From Paracoccus sp. N5 (GTDB lineage: Bacteria; Pseudomonadota; Alphaproteobacteria; Rhodobacterales; Rhodobacteraceae), in contig NZ_AQUO01000003.1 in NCBI RefSeq assembly GCF_000371965.1, positions 124,001 to 188,000 on the forward strand: a DNA stretch of 64,000 bases. The letters are read 5' to 3'. Of this stretch, positions 61,211-64,000 are shown piece by piece. Position 1 is the stretch's first letter. Every line of letters begins with the position of its first letter. A program made the translations under genes and the position numbers. The notes under the pieces are model-generated. The model had not been told where the DNA came from. It worked only from the letters and a program-made list of their open reading frames with translations, and did no database searches.

Positions 61211-61989
61211 CTTGCGGTCTCGGGACAATGCGAGGGGTCGATGGTGATGTCGGGGCGGCGCTGCATCAGCGCGCGCAGCCGGGCAAAGGTGCGGCGATAG
61301 GCATGCGCATCACCCAGCCGGGCCAGCACCGGGCCGGGCGGCAGCCGGTTGGCGCGCAAGAGCGCCCGGCCATAGGCGGCATCGGCGACCAGGAAGCGGG
61401 CGGCCTCGGGCAGCCACAGGCCCATTTGCCCGGTGCCATGGCCCGGCAGCGGCACCGCGATCAGGCGGCCATCGCCCAGCAGGTCGCGGCCCTGCGGAAA
61501 CTCGGGCAGGCCGGTGGCGATCTGCGCGCAGGCCTCGACCGGCTGCGGATCGCGGGCCCGGATCGCGTCGCGCAGGCGGGCCGGGCAGCCTGCGCGCAGG
61601 CTGGCAAGGTCTCCGGGCGCATGCAGCGCTGCGATGGCCTCGGCCGAGGCCATGACCGGAATGCCGGCCGGCAGGTCGATCAGCCCGGCGCTGTGGTCGG
61701 CATGCATATGGGTCAGGAACACCCGGTCCGGCAGGCGCGGCAATTGGCGCAGCAGCCGTTCCCCGTCCGGCAGGCGAACCGGCGTCAGCCAGCGATAAAA
61801 CCGCGCCGGAAAGCCGCGCGTCGCGGCAAAGAACGCCGGCCCATAGCCGCAATCCACCAGCACGCAGGCGCTTTCGGTCTCGACCAGCGTCGCCAGGGCT
61901 GGAAAGGTCGCGAAGCCCGCGCCCGGCAATCCCGCGCCCCAGGCCGGGGCGCGGCATGCGCCGATCTTCAGCGTGGTCAGGCGAAGCAT
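61207..61989 (-). CDS. Metallo-beta-lactamase-fold hydrolase
   Basis: A 260-residue MBL-fold enzyme. All metal ligands are present: THMHADHSAG (H94, H96, D98, H99), PGHGTGQ (H184), VADAAYG (D203) and DPSHCPE (H254). That pattern matches lactonases and thioesterases of the family, such as quorum-quenching N-acyl homoserine lactonases. It overlaps the dehydrogenase gene by 13 bp and the adenylating gene by 4 bp. In this operon it might open a lactone or release a thioester. No signal peptide, so cytoplasmic. Confidence 0.85.
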   Translation of the reverse strand: MLRLTTLKIGACRAPAWGAGLPGAGFATFPALATLVETESACVLVDCGYGPAFFAATRGFPARFYRWLTPVRLPDGERLLRQLPRLPDRVFLTHMHADHSAGLIDLPAGIPVMASAEAIAALHAPGDLASLRAGCPARLRDAIRARDPQPVEACAQIATGLPEFPQGRDLLGDGRLIAVPLPGHGTGQMGLWLPEAARFLVADAAYGRALLRANRLPPGPVLARLGDAHAYRRTFARLRALMQRRPDITIDPSHCPETAR

Positions 61990-62909
61990 TCCGCCACCCC
62001 CTGCCGGAACCCGACCTGCGGACGATAGCCCAGCTCGCGCCGCGCGGCCGAGATGTCCAGCGTCAGGCTGCTGCCCAGCGAGGCCACGGCCTGCAGCGTC
62101 AGCCGCGGCTCGGCCCCGCCGCGCGCGCGGGCCACGGCCTCGGAGGCGCCGGCCAGCCAGCGCGCCAGCCCATAGGGCAAGGGCAGCCCGCGCAGCCGCA
62201 GCCCGCTTTCGCGCGCGATCATCGCCGCCAGCTCGCGAAAGCGGAAGGCCTCGCCCGAGGTGATGTTCCAGACCCCGCCGCGCGGACCCGAGGCGGCCAG
62301 GATCATCCCCCGCGCCGCGTCGTGCCGATGCGTCAGGTCGATCAGCGCCTGCCCGCCCCGGATCATCGGCACCCGGCCCCGCCGCATGGCCAGGATCACC
62401 CGCGGCAGCAGCGCCCGGTCGTGGCGGCCATAGATGGCGCGCGGCCGGATCGCGGTGCAGGTCATGGCGCCGGCGTGGCCCAGCACCATCCGCTCGGCGA
62501 TCCGCTTGCTTTCGGCGTAAAGCGACAGCGGCCGGGCCGGCAGCGGCGCATCCTCGGCCAGGTCCAGCCTGTCGGTGCCGTCGGCATAGATGCTGGGGGA
62601 CGAGGCAAGGACGAAGCGCTTGACCCCTGCCCGCTCGGCCGCGTCCAGCAACCGCCGGGTCGCCAGCACATTGGCGGCGTGGAATTCGTCCCGCGTGCCC
62701 CAGGCGGAACTGCGCGCGGCGCAATGGAACACCACGTCGATGCCATCGACCAGCGGGGCCAGGTCGGCATGGGCCAGGTCGGCAGCGCGAAAGCCCGGCA
62801 GCGCCACGGGCTGGCGCGCGGTGGTGCCGACGTCCCAGCCATGCAGCGCCAGCTGCTCGACCAGCGCGCGGCCCAGGCAGCCGCTGGCCCCTGTCACCAG
62901 CGCGCGCAT
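61977..62909 (-). CDS. OleD-like NAD(P)-dependent dehydrogenase (extended SDR)
   Basis: A 310-residue extended short-chain dehydrogenase. The dinucleotide loop is TGASGCLGRAL (6-16) and the catalytic pair is Y131-K135 in LYAESKRIAERM, with serine at ASSPSIY. Stretches such as VVFHCAARSSAWGTRDEFHA, RPRAIYGRHDRALLPRV and ARRELGYRPQVGF closely follow the layout of OleD, which reduces beta-keto acids made by OleA. The TGATG overlap with the synthase gene shows coupling. Other sterol-dehydrogenase-like SDRs are an alternative. Confidence 0.8.
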   Translation of the reverse strand: MRALVTGASGCLGRALVEQLALHGWDVGTTARQPVALPGFRAADLAHADLAPLVDGIDVVFHCAARSSAWGTRDEFHAANVLATRRLLDAAERAGVKRFVLASSPSIYADGTDRLDLAEDAPLPARPLSLYAESKRIAERMVLGHAGAMTCTAIRPRAIYGRHDRALLPRVILAMRRGRVPMIRGGQALIDLTHRHDAARGMILAASGPRGGVWNITSGEAFRFRELAAMIARESGLRLRGLPLPYGLARWLAGASEAVARARGGAEPRLTLQAVASLGSSLTLDISAARRELGYRPQVGFRQGVAECFA

Positions 62910-63895
62910 CAGAACCGCACCATCATGCCGCCCAGCGAGATGCCGGCCGAGGTGCCCATCAGCAGCGCCGTATCCCCGCGCAGCAGCCGGCCCGAGCGCA
63001 CCGCGTGATCCAGCGCCGTCGGGATCGAGGCCGCGATCTGGTTGCCGGTGCGGGCAAAGATGTCGATCACCCGCTCGGACGGCAGCCACAGGTTGCGGGT
63101 CGCATGCTGCAAGGCCTGCGCGCTGGCCTGGTGCGGGATGACGCAGCCGATGCTGCCCAGGCCCACCCCCGCCTTTTTCAGCAGCCTTTGCAGAAAGCGC
63201 GGCAGGTGGCGCGAGGCCAGCTTGAACGCCTTGCCGCCATCCATGTGGAAACGGTCCTCGCCCGGCGCGATGCCGCGGGCCGGGTTGACCCGCGTGCCGC
63301 CCGCCGCCAGCACGCAGGCATCATGGCCATGGGCGAAGGTCTGGAAATCATGCGCCAGCACCGCGCCCTTGCCGCCGGCCTCGACCACCACCGCCGCGGC
63401 GCCGTCGCCAAAGATCGCGGCTGCCTCGGGGCGGTTCCAGTCCAGCCCGACCGAGGCGATGTCCGAGGAAAACACCAGCACCCGCCGGGCCCGGCCGCAT
63501 TGGACATGCATTGCCGCAAGGTCCAGCGCCTGCAGGAAGCTGAGGCAGGTCGCGTTCACGTCAAAGGCCGGGATGCCCGACCGGCCCAGCCCCAGCCGCT
63601 CTTGCACCAGCGTCGCGGTCGAGGGGATCGGCTGCTCCATCACCCCGCAGGCGCCCAGGATCAGGTCCAGGTCGCCGGCGGCGCAGCCCGCCATGTCCAT
63701 CGCCCGCCGCGCCGCCTCGGCCGCCATGAAGGATGTGGTCTCATCCGCCGAGGCGACATGGCGCGCGGCGATGCCGAAACGCGCCTCGCAGTCGCCGCGG
63801 GCCCAGCCCATGCGGTCGTCGATTTCGGTGGAATGCAGGACCGTCTCGGGCAGGTAACTGCCGGTCCCGGTAATCGTGAGCTTGATCGGAGGCAT
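62909..63895 (-). CDS. Beta-ketoacyl synthase III family enzyme (FabH/OleA-like)
   Basis: A 328-residue thiolase-fold synthase. The Cys-His-Asn triad is complete: C117 in VNATCLSFLQAL, H255 in CVIPHQASAQAL, N285 in TGNQIAASIP. Family start LTITGTGSYLPETVLHSTEI is standard. It condenses acyl thioesters by Claisen chemistry. Its genome context, not fatty acid synthesis genes but a reductase, hydrolase and adenylating enzyme, argues against housekeeping FabH and for an OleA-like or specialised lipid role. First gene of the operon, divergent from a TetR gene. Confidence 0.87.
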   Translation of the reverse strand: MPPIKLTITGTGSYLPETVLHSTEIDDRMGWARGDCEARFGIAARHVASADETTSFMAAEAARRAMDMAGCAAGDLDLILGACGVMEQPIPSTATLVQERLGLGRSGIPAFDVNATCLSFLQALDLAAMHVQCGRARRVLVFSSDIASVGLDWNRPEAAAIFGDGAAAVVVEAGGKGAVLAHDFQTFAHGHDACVLAAGGTRVNPARGIAPGEDRFHMDGGKAFKLASRHLPRFLQRLLKKAGVGLGSIGCVIPHQASAQALQHATRNLWLPSERVIDIFARTGNQIAASIPTALDHAVRSGRLLRGDTALLMGTSAGISLGGMMVRF

Positions 63896-63911
63896 CTTCT
63901 CGCACCATTAT

Positions 63912-63924
63912 TGAACAATGTTCA
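63912..63924. promoter_or_regulatory. TetR-type operator, copy 1, near the synthase operon
   Basis: TGAACAATGTTCA is a perfect palindrome around one central base, 17-29 bp before the synthase start. On the minus strand TTGTCA and CAATAA flank it with an 18-base spacer, so it would lie inside the operon promoter. It matches the second site at 63966 in the TGAAC-N3-GTTCA form. Confidence 0.65.
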
Positions 63925-63965
63925 TTAACCTTGACAACGCCGCCGAGTCCTGTCAAGCGTATTTT

Positions 63966-63978
63966 TGAACATAGTTCA
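63966..63978. promoter_or_regulatory. TetR-type operator, copy 2, near the divergent regulator gene
   Basis: TGAACATAGTTCA (TGAAC-N3-GTTCA) lies 9-21 bp before the ATG of the divergent regulator. Centre-to-centre distance to copy 1 is 54 bp. A CTTGACA / TGTCAAG inverted pair lies between them (63930-63957) and may include -35 boxes of the two promoters. Confidence 0.65.
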
Positions 63979-63986
63979 GGAACGCC

Positions 63987-64000
63987 ATGGCCAGACCCAG
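63987..64000 (+). CDS. Probable TetR-family regulator (first codons only; cut by window end)
   Basis: An ATG at 63987 (MARPR...) with AGGAACGCC upstream, divergent from the synthase operon and behind two TGAAC-N3-GTTCA operators. Only 14 bases are visible. MARPR-type starts are common in TetR regulators, and the layout fits; identity is inferred from context. Confidence 0.4.

Overview
The window is GC-rich, almost fully coding DNA from an alphaproteobacterium. Gene content and style (T6SS, TRAP and tripartite tricarboxylate transporters, DctBD/DctA, a DUF982 protein, a PaaN-type phenylacetate branch, tight ATGA/TGATG overlaps) fit Rhodobacteraceae, most likely Paracoccus or a close relative. 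The genus is an inference from gene content. I found no rRNA, tRNA, CRISPR array or intact mobile element.

Layout. 1-4.7 kb: the start of a type VI secretion operon on the minus strand (T6SS-associated protein, FHA protein, TssA, TssB, TssC running off the edge). 4.8-14.5 kb: a sugar-furanose ABC transporter (YjfF, YtfT, YtfR, YtfQ) with a non-phosphorylative pentose oxidation route (1-dehydrogenase, arabonate-type dehydratase, AraD1, ketoglutarate semialdehyde dehydrogenase), so a C5 sugar would end as 2-oxoglutarate. 14.7-25.9 kb: a GntR-controlled locus for four-carbon sugar acids and sugars, with OtnC, OtnK, a SAF-domain dehydrogenase, a Tct transporter, PdxA2, a fused DhaK-DhaL kinase and a TIM-barrel isomerase. 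A matching operator lies in front of both halves. 25.9-33.9 kb: two two-component systems, a Cache/PAS kinase with a FixJ-type regulator and DctB/DctD, the latter divergent from the C4-dicarboxylate carrier DctA.

33.9-41.6 kb: assorted single genes (FMN reductase, GNAT, DUF3016, LysR with a divergent Tat-exported amidohydrolase, aldo/keto reductase, EamA exporter, YbaK, and two small periplasmic proteins). 41.8-53.3 kb: phenylacetate catabolism. PaaN, a complete branched-chain-type ABC importer and a FadB-like enzyme form one minus-strand operon, divergent from PaaG, PaaI, PaaK and a TetR regulator, with a PaaR-like operator between them. 53.3-54 kb: DUF982 and a cold shock protein. 54-56.9 kb: a decayed stretch holding remnants of a glycine-betaine-type ABC transporter, a LysR regulator and an aldehyde dehydrogenase.

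57-59.8 kb: a TRAP transporter. 59.9-63.9 kb: four overlapping genes (ketoacyl synthase III, OleD-like dehydrogenase, metallo-beta-lactamase-fold hydrolase, F390-synthetase-like adenylating enzyme) facing a TetR gene cut by the window edge, with paired operators between. This cluster looks like an OleABCD-type fatty acyl condensation pathway with its last two enzymes exchanged, and is my best candidate for an undescribed system.
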